A DNA stretch of 64,000 bases from contig CAWELC010000008.1 of the NCBI GenBank assembly GCA_963809875.1, positions 185,662 through 249,661 of the forward strand, read 5' to 3'. Position numbers and translations under genes: made by a program. The notes below the pieces were generated by a model. That model worked only from the letters and a program-made list of their open reading frames with translations. It searched no databases and was not told the origin of the DNA. Origin of the DNA: JAFGAS01 sp963809875 (GTDB taxonomy: Bacteria; Desulfobacterota; Zymogenia; Zymogenales; Zymogenaceae). Positions 52,416 through 61,404 of the stretch are shown here, in pieces; within the stretch, counting starts at the first letter, position 1, and each line of letters begins with the position of its first letter.

Positions 52416-53479
52416 ACCGCCCTGCTCTTGAGGGCCTCGGTCTGAAAGTGGGTGACGAGGGCGTCGATGATCTCGTCGAGGTTGCCCATCAGGACGCTAT
52501 CGAGGCGATGAAGGGTGAGGCCGATACGGTGATCGGTGACTCTGGACTGGGGAAAATTATAGGTCCGTATCCTTTCGGAGCGGTCGCCGGTTCCGACCTG
52601 ATTCTTTCTGGTCTCGGACCGCTCGGATTCGATCTTCTGGGACCTCAGGTCAAGGAGGCGGGCCTTGAGCACGCGCAGCGCCTTCGCCTTGTTCTTGTGC
52701 TGGGATTTCTCGTCCTGGCAGGTCACGACGAGGCCCGTTGGGATATGGGTGATGCGTACGGCGCTGTCGGTAGTATTGACTGACTGGCCGCCGTGGCCCG
52801 TTGAGCGGTAGGTATCGATGCGAAGGTCGTTGGGGTCGACCTCCACGTCAACCTCCTCCGCCTCCGGCATGATGGCCACGGTTACGGCCGAGGTGTGGAT
52901 GCGTCCCTGGGCCTCGGTCTCGGGAACGCGCTGAACGCGGTGGGCGCCGCTCTCATATTTCAGGCGGCTGAAAGCGCCGCGGCCCTCGACGAGCGCAATG
53001 ATTTCCTTGAATCCTCCGCCGCCGGTCTCGTTTGAGCTCATGACCTCGATGCGCCAGCCGTTCATGTCCGCGTAACGCGAATACATTCGGAAGAGGTCGG
53101 CGGCAAAAAGGGCCGCCTCTTCTCCGCCGGTGCCCGCCCGTATCTCGATAAAGATATTCTTGCTCTCGTTGGGGTCCTTCGGGATGAGGAGGTACTTCAG
53201 CCTTTCTTCACTGTCGGTCAGCTCTTTCTCTAGGCGGTCGATCTCGGCCTTGGCAAGGTCCCGCATCTCCAGGTCGCTGTCGGAGACGAGCTCCCTGTTG
53301 CCGCCCAGCTCGTCGGTCAGGCTCCGATATTTCCGAAACTCGGAAACGATCGGGTCCAGATCGGAACGCTCCTTGGCGAGCTTCTTGAATCGGTCGGGAT
53401 CCTTGACGACGTTCGGATCGGAAAGCATCCTGTCGAGATCTTCGTACCTGACTTCTATGTCCCTGAGTTTCTCTAACAT
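52412..53479 (-). CDS. prfA: Peptide chain release factor 1
   Basis: 355 residues. GGEEAALFAADLFRMY, the GGQ peptidyl-transferase loop in GHGGQSVNTTDSAVR (about residues 230-240) and CQDEKSQHKNKAKAL are conserved. The PAT-type tripeptide for stop-codon recognition is read here in the segment RIHTSAVTVA... after PETEAQGR, as in RF1. It releases chains at UAA and UAG. Start at ATG 53479. Confidence 0.95.
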   Translation of the reverse strand: MLEKLRDIEVRYEDLDRMLSDPNVVKDPDRFKKLAKERSDLDPIVSEFRKYRSLTDELGGNRELVSDSDLEMRDLAKAEIDRLEKELTDSEERLKYLLIPKDPNESKNIFIEIRAGTGGEEAALFAADLFRMYSRYADMNGWRIEVMSSNETGGGGFKEIIALVEGRGAFSRLKYESGAHRVQRVPETEAQGRIHTSAVTVAIMPEAEEVDVEVDPNDLRIDTYRSTGHGGQSVNTTDSAVRITHIPTGLVVTCQDEKSQHKNKAKALRVLKARLLDLRSQKIESERSETRKNQVGTGDRSERIRTYNFPQSRVTDHRIGLTLHRLDSVLMGNLDEIIDALVTHFQTEALKSRAV

Positions 53480-53500
53480 ATGAAAGAGGACCCCGTGTGG

Positions 53501-54448
53501 TTATGCTTCTTTACTCTTCTCACGATATAGCTCGAGCGATCGGGAAAGGGCCGTGAGCGCCACCTCGATCTGGTCGTCGGAAGGCTCCCGCGTGGTTATC
53601 TTCTGAAGCCAGATGCCGGGAAGCGAAAGAAACGTCAGAATCCTGCTGTTCCTATGCTCTCCGGCCAGCCGGATGAACTCATAGGAGATCCCGGCGATCG
53701 GCAGCAGAAGCGGTATCTTAATGAGAACGTATATAAGATTGCGCGCGAACCCGGGGAGTCCCGGCATCTTCGGCATGAAGGGAAAGACGGCCGCAAAGAT
53801 TACTATGCTTATGAGCAGCACCGTGATGACAAACGATGTGCCGCAGCGGGGGTGGAGCGTGGAATATTTGCGGGCGTTGGCCACGGTTAACTCCTCGCCC
53901 GCCTCAAACGCAAAGATCGACTTGTGCTCCGCCCCATGGTACATGAAGACCCGGCGGATATCCGGCATGAGCGAGATGGCCACAATATAGATAAGGAAGA
54001 TGGCTACCTTGATCAGCCCGTCGGTAAGGTGAAAGAGTAGTGTGTTTACGCCCATCGGCGCGGAAAGGCCCTTTCCGATGGCCACCGTCAGAAAATGCGG
54101 CAGGACCACAAAGAGGGCCACCCCCAGGCCGAGCGATACCACGATGGTAAGCGTCATCGCCCAGGGAGAGAGGGAGGCCTGGGTTTCCCCTTCAGCGGCC
54201 TCGTTTGCCGAGAAGGTGAGGGCGGAGATACCGTGGACGAGGGACTCGAAGAGGACCACGACGCCCCGCAGCAACGGTTTCTTGAGGAGCGGAAACCGCA
54301 GGGAAAGAGGGGTGATATACTCTTCTTTTGTCTTTATGCTTCCGTCGGCCTTTCTCACACTGACGGTCATGGCGTTCTCGGAACGCATCATCACGCCTTC
54401 TATGACGGCCTGCCCGCCGACTCTCATTCTTTCCATAGTATGATACAT
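53501..54448 (-). CDS. DUF1385-family membrane protein
   Basis: 315 residues. The family pattern is GGQAVIEGVMMRS at the N-terminus, RGVVVLFESL, and FMYHGAEHK ... HPRCGTSFV in the middle, with about four to five hydrophobic segments. The function of DUF1385 is unknown. It is regularly found between rpmE and prfA in Firmicutes and Deltaproteobacteria, as here. An ATG four codons later is also possible as start. Confidence 0.88.
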   Translation of the reverse strand: MYHTMERMRVGGQAVIEGVMMRSENAMTVSVRKADGSIKTKEEYITPLSLRFPLLKKPLLRGVVVLFESLVHGISALTFSANEAAEGETQASLSPWAMTLTIVVSLGLGVALFVVLPHFLTVAIGKGLSAPMGVNTLLFHLTDGLIKVAIFLIYIVAISLMPDIRRVFMYHGAEHKSIFAFEAGEELTVANARKYSTLHPRCGTSFVITVLLISIVIFAAVFPFMPKMPGLPGFARNLIYVLIKIPLLLPIAGISYEFIRLAGEHRNSRILTFLSLPGIWLQKITTREPSDDQIEVALTALSRSLELYREKSKEA

Positions 54449-54479
54449 CTACCGAGCGGTTTGAAACGGGTAACGAGGC

Positions 54480-54518
54480 CCGCACGGCGGTCTAAAAAAG
54501 GAACGGCCGCCCGTGCGG
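54480..54518 (-). other. Inverted repeat with oligo-A/T loop between rpmE and DUF1385
   Basis: CCGCACGG (54480-54487) pairs with CCGTGCGG (54511-54518); the 23-base loop holds AAAAAA, which on the transcript strand is a U6 stretch. An alternative shorter hairpin just before that U6 would be a terminator, so the two could be mutually exclusive (attenuator-like). Weak evidence. Confidence 0.35.
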
Positions 54519-54603
54519 TCCTTTAATACCCGAGTCTTCCGAAATAGGAATCACGGGCAAGTGACGTTTTCCGAAATGCGGTGTCTTTCTATGACAAAGC
54601 GGC

Positions 54604-54822
54604 CTATGACTTCTTCCCAACGGGGACGTTTGCGTATTTCCTCTTGAACTTCTCCACGCGGCCGGCGGTGTCCACAAGCTTTTGCTTACCGGTAAAGAAC
54701 GGATGGCACTGGGAACAGATCTCGACCGTGATCTTGTCTATCGTGGATCGGGTCTTGATCTCGTTTCCGCAGGCGCATTTGATTACCGATTCTACATAAT
54801 CGGGGTGCAAATCCTTTTTCAT
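54604..54822 (-). CDS. rpmE: 50S ribosomal protein bL31
   Basis: 72 residues. KKDLHPDYVES at the start, CACGNEIKTRST, CSQCHPFFTGKQK and DTAGRVEKFKRKY are the L31 signature, including the zinc-binding cysteines of the C+ form. The start at 54822 is used, although the frame is open further up. It lies between rho and DUF1385, a common order. Confidence 0.96.
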   Translation of the reverse strand: MKKDLHPDYVESVIKCACGNEIKTRSTIDKITVEICSQCHPFFTGKQKLVDTAGRVEKFKRKYANVPVGKKS

Positions 54823-54907
54823 GGTATCAGCTGCTCCTTGGTAACATTTCATTATATCATAAAGACGGCGATCGGCCAATCAGAAAGATATGCCGTCGTT
54901 CATCTGG

Positions 54908-56203
54908 CTATTGATTCATCTTCGCAAGGAAGTCGGCGTTGGACTCGGTCCCCTGGATCTTGTCCAGGATGAACTCCATGGAATCCATCGGGTTGAGGGG
55001 AGAGAGGAGTTTCCTCAGGATCCAGGCACGGTTGAGGACGTCGGGGTCCAGGAGGAGCTCCTCCTTGCGTGTTCCCGAACGGTTGACGTCGATGGCAGGG
55101 AATATTCTTCGATCCGAGAGTTTCCTGTCGAGATGGATCTCCATGTTTCCCGTGCCCTTGAACTCCTCAAAGATGACCTCGTCCATGCGGCTGCCTGTCT
55201 CTATCAGGGCCGTGGCGATGATGGTGAGACTTCCCCCATTTTCGATGTTTCGCGCGGCCCCGAAGAAACGCTTGGGTTTGTGCAGGGCGTTTGAATCGAC
55301 GCCGCCGGAGAGTATCTTGCCGCTCGGCGGCACGACGGCGTTGTAGGCGCGGGCAAGCCTCGTAATACTGTCGAGGAGAATGACAACGTCCTTCCTGTAT
55401 TCCACGAGCCGCTTGGCCTTCTCGATGACCATCTCGGCCACCTGGACGTGGCGGGAAGCCGGCTCGTCGAAAGTCGAGCTCACCACCTCACCGTTGACGG
55501 ATCGCTCCATATCGGTGACCTCTTCGGGGCGCTCGTCGATCAGCAGAACAATCAGGGTCATCTCCGGGTTGTTAGTGGTGATTGCGTTGGCGATGTCCTG
55601 AAGGAGCATGGTTTTTCCCGTCCGGGGAGGGGAGACGATGAGGCCCCGCTGGCCCTTGCCGATGGGGGTGAAGATGTCCATAATCCGGGTGGAGTATTTC
55701 TTCTTGTCATATTCGAGCTCGATCTTTTCCTGCGGGTAAACCGGGGTAAGGTTGTCGAACAGGATTCGTTCCCGGGAGGTCTCGGGATTATCGCTGTTGA
55801 CCGATTCCACCTTGAGCAGGGCAAAATACCGCTCGCCTTCCTTGGGCGGGCGGATCTGACCCGAGATGGTATCTCCTGTCCTGAGCGAAAACCTCCGAAT
55901 CTGCGAAGGCGATACATAGATATCGTCCGGCCCGGGCAGATAGCTGTAATCGGGAGCCCTCAGGAAGCCGAAGCCGTCCGGAAGGGTTTCCAGGACACCT
56001 GCGCCGTAGATGACGCCGTTCTGCTCGGTATGCGCCTGCAGTAGCGCGAATATGAGCTCCTGCCGTGTCATGGCGCTGGCGCCTTCGATATTGAGATCTC
56101 TGGCCATATGCAGAATCTCGCTGATCTTCTTGCTCTTGAGTTCAACCAGGTTGATGATTACATCCGGCGGAGCTCCGGTCAACTCAAAACCATTTTCTTC
56201 CAT
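54908..56203 (-). CDS. rho: Transcription termination factor Rho
   Basis: 431 residues. The N-terminal Rho_N helical part (LVELKSKKISEILHMARDL), the RNA-binding cold-shock-like domain (about 60-130, GVLETLPDGFGFLR) and the ATPase part with P-loop PPRTGKT (about residue 190), LLIDERPEEVTDM, and LDSITRLARAYN follow in order. The Q-loop GGVDSNAL and R-loop GTGNMEI are intact. It begins the rho-rpmE-DUF1385-prfA-prmC-murA-hisD block and has a strong promoter and a 177-base leader. Confidence 0.96.
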   Translation of the reverse strand: MEENGFELTGAPPDVIINLVELKSKKISEILHMARDLNIEGASAMTRQELIFALLQAHTEQNGVIYGAGVLETLPDGFGFLRAPDYSYLPGPDDIYVSPSQIRRFSLRTGDTISGQIRPPKEGERYFALLKVESVNSDNPETSRERILFDNLTPVYPQEKIELEYDKKKYSTRIMDIFTPIGKGQRGLIVSPPRTGKTMLLQDIANAITTNNPEMTLIVLLIDERPEEVTDMERSVNGEVVSSTFDEPASRHVQVAEMVIEKAKRLVEYRKDVVILLDSITRLARAYNAVVPPSGKILSGGVDSNALHKPKRFFGAARNIENGGSLTIIATALIETGSRMDEVIFEEFKGTGNMEIHLDRKLSDRRIFPAIDVNRSGTRKEELLLDPDVLNRAWILRKLLSPLNPMDSMEFILDKIQGTESNADFLAKMNQ

Positions 56204-56234
56204 CGATCTGTTTCCTTATGTGCAGCGATAGTCG

Positions 56235-56258
56235 TTACGACATATGTTATAGTCGTAA
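56235..56258 (-). promoter_or_regulatory. Hairpin in the rho leader
   Basis: TTACGAC (56235-56241) and GTCGTAA (56252-56258) form a perfect 7-pair stem with a 10-base loop ATATGTTATA, 32 bases upstream of the rho start codon. It could take part in the self-control known for rho in other bacteria, or bind a protein. Confidence 0.4.
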
Positions 56259-56387
56259 GGCACTCAAATAAAAAACTAGGGTTTTTATTACAAATTGACT
56301 GCGTGTAATTTAGAGCGTGCGTTGTTTGGAAATAGTTCCTTTTGTACTACCTGCGAGGGGTTTGTGGTTAGGCAATGGGGTTGATAT

Positions 56388-56416
56388 AATATAGGTCTTT
56401 TCGGAAAAATTGTCAA
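56388..56416 (-). promoter_or_regulatory. Promoter of rho
   Basis: On the minus strand a perfect TTGACA (56416-56411) is followed after 17 bases by TATATT (56393-56388). The start would be near 56380. Confidence 0.8.
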
Positions 56417-56422
56417 GCTATT

Positions 56423-56797
56423 TTACTTATTTTTTTTGACTGTCGCCTTCCAGCACCCGCCTCCCCACTTGGAATAGACTTCAAAGTAATAAATGCCCGG
56501 CCCGGTCAAGGTAAAGAGGTCTCCCTCGCTCAGGGATCTGTCGACGAGCACCTCCTTTTTATCCTTGTCCATCGCTTTTACCCAGATATCGGCGGTTCCG
56601 GAAGGCCAACTGAACACCATCGTGAGTTCTTCGGTATCTGAATAGACCTCAAAGGATGATCTGGCCCCGGTTCCCCAGAGATATCCGGAGAAGGGGCAGG
56701 GATTCTCCTGGCCCGCGGTTATCGTCGAGAAAAGGGACAAGACGACGAAAGACAGCAGGACCGGAATCATATGCCTGCAGTGCCGTCTTGTTATCAT
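56423..56797 (-). CDS. Hypothetical secreted protein
   Basis: 124 residues from the ATG at 56797 (the frame is open to 56833). The signal peptide core is IPVLLSFVVLSLFSTITAG. The mature protein of about 90 residues is beta-rich: FEVYSDTEELTMVFSW, IWVKAMDKDKKE and FTLTGPGIYYFEVYSKWGGGCW, with two cysteines that may form a disulfide. The ending resembles a PPC-type beta-sandwich and is reminiscent of the secreted protein at 44995-45450. Function unknown. Confidence 0.65.
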   Translation of the reverse strand: MITRRHCRHMIPVLLSFVVLSLFSTITAGQENPCPFSGYLWGTGARSSFEVYSDTEELTMVFSWPSGTADIWVKAMDKDKKEVLVDRSLSEGDLFTLTGPGIYYFEVYSKWGGGCWKATVKKNK

Positions 56798-57012
56798 ATG
56801 ACGAAGCTCTTCAACGCGCGGTGTCCGCTCCAAAGGGGTGTCGATTTCCGAAACGAAAGAGAATTATGCACTACCTTCCACTCACAGTCAAGCCTTATCT
56901 GCCCCAAACCGTTGGGAGTCCATCGTGCCGATAGATCCTCCGTCCCGACCGAGGCTCGGACGCCTGATGGGCGTGAAACCGGCGTCGCTCTCCATGTCCG
57001 CCCCGATTCCGG

Positions 57013-57046
57013 TTGACAATGCTTTTTTTTCCGTTACTATAGTAAC
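57013..57046 (+). promoter_or_regulatory. Promoter with overlapping palindromic operator for the MMPL/radical SAM operon
   Basis: TTGACA (57013-57018) and TACTAT (57035-57040) are 16 bases apart. A perfect 14-base palindrome GTTACTATAGTAAC (57033-57046) covers the -10 and the likely start site, so a dimeric repressor could block the promoter. The rest of 56798-57151 shows no gene. Confidence 0.55.
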
Positions 57047-57151
57047 AGATGTCCTGGCGCTCTGGAGCGGTTACCCGCCGCATTTGAGCCTTTCGAGAAC
57101 GCAGCATTTGGCCGGTAGGGAAGAAATCCGGCTCCGGTAAGGGACCAGCCG

Positions 57152-59629
57152 ATGAAATGGCTTTCACGCCTCATCTATCGATACGATCTCTTTGTCCTTC
57201 TGGCCGCTGTCCTGCTGACCGTTTGCGCGATATTCGGCACCATGAGAATCAGCATGGTTTCGAATGTCGCCCTCATGCTTCCAAGGGATAATCCCGCGGT
57301 CTCAGATTACCTTACGTCACTTGAGCGAATGGGGACGCTGGATTATCTGGTCGTTCTTCTTTCGGCCCCCGACAGAAACGCCCTTACCGGTTTTTCCAAC
57401 GAATTCTCGAAGAGGATGATCGATTCACGACTGGTTTCGGAGGTCGACTATACGGTAACGGAAAAGGACAAGGCGTATGTGCTCGAACGGTATCTGCCGA
57501 ACCTGTTCCTCTACCTCAATGACGAAGATTTTGAAAAAGTAAAAAAGAAGCTGACACCGGAGGCCGTCAACGAGGCGGTCACGATGGATAAGGGACTTCT
57601 CATGGCCCCGATCTCCTCGGCTGTGGGTGAGCTCGTCGTCAGAGATCCCCTGAATCTGTTTCCGATCGTCCAGGAAAAGATATTTTCGGGTGAAGGGGGG
57701 TTTGCCGTCGATACCTCTTCGGGCTATTATCTCTCGGTTGACGGAAAACATCTCCTGATGCTGGCGCGTCCCGTCAAACCACCTCAGGATATCGAGTTTG
57801 ACCAGTCCCTCTTCTCCCGGCTCAAGGGATTTGAAAAGGAAATAAAGGAAGACTCGGCATATACGGACGTCCTCGTCGAATACACCGGTGGTTATCCGAT
57901 CGCGGTTGGAGATGCCTCGATGATCAGAGGCGATCTCAATAAGACGCTTACGATCGCCCTCGTCCTGGTGCTCGTTCTATTCTACGCGGTTTTCAGGAGG
58001 TATTCCTTCCTCTTCTTCGTGGGTCCGTGCCTCAATCTGGGTATCCTGTGGACCCTCGGCTTTGCGGGATTTGCCCTTGGGCATTTGAACATGGTGACGG
58101 CCGCCTTTGGTGCTATCCTTGCCGGTCTCGGGATCGACTACTCGATCCATTTCTATAACGGTTTCCTGGGAGAGACATTCAAAGGTGCGGGCCTCGAGCA
58201 GGCACTGGAAAACACCTTCACAACCACCGGCAGGGGGATATTGACCGCGGCCCTGACCAATTCCGTCGCCTTTTTTTCCATGGTTTTTACGCAATTCACC
58301 GGCCTCTCCGAGCTCGGGATAATCGGGGGGTTTGGGATCCTTTTGACTCTCGTTTCCAACTTTATGGTGCTTCCATCGATTATCGTGAGATATATGAAGA
58401 TCAGGGGCGAGAAGGTACAGTATCTTCGTATCCCGACGTTCGGCGCGGAGAAGCTGGGCGACTTTATCGTCAGGCGAAGCCGACCCATCATAGTCTCGGC
58501 GATACTTGTTACGATCTTTATGGCCTTCTTCGCCACGAGAGTCGGTTTCGATGCCGACGCAAATAAGCTCCGTCCGAAGGATAGTCCCGCGATGGAGGTC
58601 CAGACAAAGATCATGACTATTTTCTCGGGGTCATCCCCCGAGGTGATCGTTACCGCCCAGGGTAAGGATCTCGAGGACGTCCTGGTCGTCTCGGAGAAGG
58701 CGGAAGGCATACTGGAGAAGTACCCCGAGATCACAAAAATTGACGGCCCCGGCGTCTTTCTCCCCTCCGTTTCGAAGCAGCTCAGAAATATCAGGAAGGC
58801 CCGCGATCTGGATCTCGGAAAGACACAATCCGAATTGAAACGGGCGCTCGTCTCGGAAGGGTTTCAATTGGAGCCGTTTTCACCCTTCATGAATACGCTG
58901 GGGCGGTTTGCGAACGGGGAGGTAAGACCGGTTACCTACGCCGATATATCCGGCACCCCCGGCGAGACGATGATAAAGAAATACATATCCAGGAGTGATA
59001 ACACCTGGTACGTTTCACTCTTCGCGTATCCGAGGTCCGGCGAGTGGGAAAAGGACATCGACAGAGGTCTGGTGCGCAAGCTCAAGGAGCTTTCGCCCGG
59101 TATTGCCGTAGCCAGTATCGCCATGGTGATCTCCGAGCTGAAGAATATAATCACTCGGGACTTTATCGTTGCCACAATCATCTCAATCCTCGGTGTTCTT
59201 GTGATCCTTATCATCCAGTTCAGGGATATAAAAGGGGTTATCTTCTGCATGACGTCGCTCCTCACGGGCGTCCTGTGGATGGTTGGATGCATGGGACTCT
59301 TCGGCATCTCGATGAATTTCGCAAACATCGTCGTGTTTCCCATGGTCATCGGGTTTGGAATCGACAACAACACGCACCTCTATCACCGGTATAAGGAGAA
59401 GCGCCATGAAGGGGTTTCGGCCATGCTGTCGTTTACGGGAAGGGCAGTCATCATATCTACCCTTACTTCCCTGGTCGGTTTCGGATCCCTTATGGTCTCC
59501 CAGTACGGCGGGTTAAAGAGCATCGGGGTCCTGGCGGTGATCGGATTGAGTCTCTGTCTCGTAACGGCCCTTTTCGTCCTTCCCTCCCTGATCGTACTGG
59601 GACAGGGGAAGTCGGGCACAACCAAATAG
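57152..59629 (+). CDS. MMPL/RND-superfamily exporter, HpnN-like
   Basis: 825 residues with 12 predicted membrane segments in two halves: TM1 (about 12-32), a periplasmic part of about 220 residues, six segments (about 265-420), then TM7 (about 450), a second periplasmic part, and five segments at the end. GAILAGLGIDYSIHFYN and MVIGFGIDNNTHLYHRY are the matching TM4 motifs with Asp for proton use. The layout is that of MMPL and hopanoid-transporting HpnN proteins, which move lipids to the outer membrane. It is followed after 74 bases by a B12-binding radical SAM gene. Confidence 0.88.
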   Translation: MKWLSRLIYRYDLFVLLAAVLLTVCAIFGTMRISMVSNVALMLPRDNPAVSDYLTSLERMGTLDYLVVLLSAPDRNALTGFSNEFSKRMIDSRLVSEVDYTVTEKDKAYVLERYLPNLFLYLNDEDFEKVKKKLTPEAVNEAVTMDKGLLMAPISSAVGELVVRDPLNLFPIVQEKIFSGEGGFAVDTSSGYYLSVDGKHLLMLARPVKPPQDIEFDQSLFSRLKGFEKEIKEDSAYTDVLVEYTGGYPIAVGDASMIRGDLNKTLTIALVLVLVLFYAVFRRYSFLFFVGPCLNLGILWTLGFAGFALGHLNMVTAAFGAILAGLGIDYSIHFYNGFLGETFKGAGLEQALENTFTTTGRGILTAALTNSVAFFSMVFTQFTGLSELGIIGGFGILLTLVSNFMVLPSIIVRYMKIRGEKVQYLRIPTFGAEKLGDFIVRRSRPIIVSAILVTIFMAFFATRVGFDADANKLRPKDSPAMEVQTKIMTIFSGSSPEVIVTAQGKDLEDVLVVSEKAEGILEKYPEITKIDGPGVFLPSVSKQLRNIRKARDLDLGKTQSELKRALVSEGFQLEPFSPFMNTLGRFANGEVRPVTYADISGTPGETMIKKYISRSDNTWYVSLFAYPRSGEWEKDIDRGLVRKLKELSPGIAVASIAMVISELKNIITRDFIVATIISILGVLVILIIQFRDIKGVIFCMTSLLTGVLWMVGCMGLFGISMNFANIVVFPMVIGFGIDNNTHLYHRYKEKRHEGVSAMLSFTGRAVIISTLTSLVGFGSLMVSQYGGLKSIGVLAVIGLSLCLVTALFVLPSLIVLGQGKSGTTK

Positions 59630-59703
59630 GAGTTGCGTTACCTCTCTGTACGCGAGATCGGACGTTAGCATGAGCGAGTTTCGAAAAAGAGAAGGTTAAA
59701 TAA

Positions 59704-61065
59704 GTGAAAGTTCTGTTGGTCTACCCCTATCTGCGGGACGTCTTTCATAAGCTGGGTTTCCTCATTCCCCCCCTCGGCCTCGGTTATCTGGCCGCGGTCG
59801 CCAAACGGGAGGGACATGAGGTGGAGATATGCGATCTGAACCTGGGTGAGGCGCCCTCGTTACCCGAGCTCTCATCCTACGATGTCGTGGGGATATCGCT
59901 GGATACCTCTCGGTATAACGGGGCGGTTACCATCGCGCAGGCCGCGATCAAGGAGGGAGTAACGGTCGTCATGGGAGGGCCGCACGCGACCTTCGTGGCA
60001 GACGACATCCTTCGGGGTAAGGTCGCCCACTATATCGTCAGGGGCGAAGGAGAAGAAACCTTCGTGCAGCTGCTGAGCCGATTGTCCGGCGGAGGCGAGG
60101 TCGGTGGTGTCGACGGGGTATCGTATCTCAGTAACGGACGGGTTATCCATACCCCCGATCGCCCCCCGCCAACGGACCTCGACGCCCTCCCGTATCCGGA
60201 TCGGGATATCCTCCATATCGAACGATACAAAAAGCTCCAGCTCGGAGGGCGGTTTATTACCTCTATGGTGACGAGCCGCGGATGCCCGTTCAATTGCGAC
60301 TTCTGTTCGTCCACGGTCTTCTCGGGGGCGACATGGAGGAAGCGGTCGGCCGCAAACGTAGTGGATGAAGTCCAATCGATCGTGAAGGACTTCGACTTCA
60401 ATGCCGTCTGTTTCATGGACGATAACTTTACGATGGAGCCCCGGCGGGTTATAGATATCGCCAAGGGCCTCATCGCACGTAATCTTGACATATACTGGTG
60501 GTGCTTCTCCCGGGGGGACATCATCCTGAAAAATGAAGAGATGGTTCGTCACATGGCACAATCGGGCTGTCGATACGTCTTTATGGGAATAGAGAGTGCC
60601 CACGACTCTACGCTTGCCGACTACGGCAAAAAGATAAAAGCCGATGATTCAGCTCGGGCCATTCAGCTCCTGAAGGATTACGGTATCGAGACGATGGGCA
60701 GCTTCATCATCGGGTGGCCCCGGGAGACGCGTCGCATGGTCAAGGATACGATACGACTCTCCCGTCACATCGGCCTTGGCGGCGCGCAGTTCACTATCCT
60801 GACCCCCTATCCGGGGACCGCACTCTACGAGCGGTATCGAGATCGTATTTTTGAGCGGGATTGGGAGAAGTATGATTGTTTTCATTCGGTCATGACGCTC
60901 GATCATCTCGGCCCTGCAGAGCTGCAAAGGATGCTGAAACGCGCCTTCTTCTCGTTCTACTTCACCCCGAAGCGGATAGCGTCCGCCCTGGCGAGTCCCT
61001 TCAGAGGACGGGGAGTGGGGCTCTCCACGATTAAAAATATCTGGAGCTACTTTGCAGGGAAATAG
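59704..61065 (+). CDS. B12-binding-domain radical SAM protein
   Basis: 453 residues from a GTG. The N-terminal cobalamin-binding Rossmann-like domain (about 1-135: PPLGLGYLAAVAKREGHEVEICD, GGPHATF) is followed by a radical SAM domain with CPFNCDFCSS (about residues 197-206) and GIESAHDSTL, and a C-terminal extension ending in FFSFYFTPKR. This is the BchE/HpnJ-type class, which often methylates or rearranges unactivated carbons in lipids or pigments. No DxHxxG-type cobalamin His motif is obvious, as in many members. The neighbouring exporter suggests a lipid product (inference). Confidence 0.87.
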   Translation: MKVLLVYPYLRDVFHKLGFLIPPLGLGYLAAVAKREGHEVEICDLNLGEAPSLPELSSYDVVGISLDTSRYNGAVTIAQAAIKEGVTVVMGGPHATFVADDILRGKVAHYIVRGEGEETFVQLLSRLSGGGEVGGVDGVSYLSNGRVIHTPDRPPPTDLDALPYPDRDILHIERYKKLQLGGRFITSMVTSRGCPFNCDFCSSTVFSGATWRKRSAANVVDEVQSIVKDFDFNAVCFMDDNFTMEPRRVIDIAKGLIARNLDIYWWCFSRGDIILKNEEMVRHMAQSGCRYVFMGIESAHDSTLADYGKKIKADDSARAIQLLKDYGIETMGSFIIGWPRETRRMVKDTIRLSRHIGLGGAQFTILTPYPGTALYERYRDRIFERDWEKYDCFHSVMTLDHLGPAELQRMLKRAFFSFYFTPKRIASALASPFRGRGVGLSTIKNIWSYFAGK

Positions 61066-61404
61066 CCGGGCGCGGTCCGTGATACCGGCCGATGCGGCCG
61101 GGGCGTCTGATTTTTGCTTCCGACCTTAAAAAAAGTGGCGACACGTCTTGCCCTCTGCAAATGTTGTGCTATAATTAATCCTCATGCCGTATCTATACTC
61201 TCCCGGTGATCTTACGGGAGCGGGGACTTCTGTGTCGGGACGAGCGCGAGTCAGGCTGGTCGGGACATCTAAAGGGTCCCTCATTAAGCCCCCTTGCGTT
61301 TGCCCGCAGAAAAGGGGATAAAACGACCGGACGACGGAAAGCCTGACGCTCGTCCGCCGCGGTGCTCGTTCTTCCAGCCGAAAATAGAAAGGTCCCGTGA
61401 AGCC
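61066..61404. other. Intergenic region before the kinase-like gene
   Basis: 339 bases. A CCGGCC/GGCCGG hairpin lies at about 61084-61101, a possible end of the radical SAM transcript, and a promoter at 61148. The remaining leader of about 220 bases shows nothing recognisable. Confidence 0.5.
61148..61175 (+). promoter_or_regulatory. Promoter of the kinase-like PAS protein gene
   Basis: TTGCCC (61148-61153), a 16-base gap and TGCTATAAT, an extended -10 with a perfect TATAAT (61170-61175). Confidence 0.55.
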
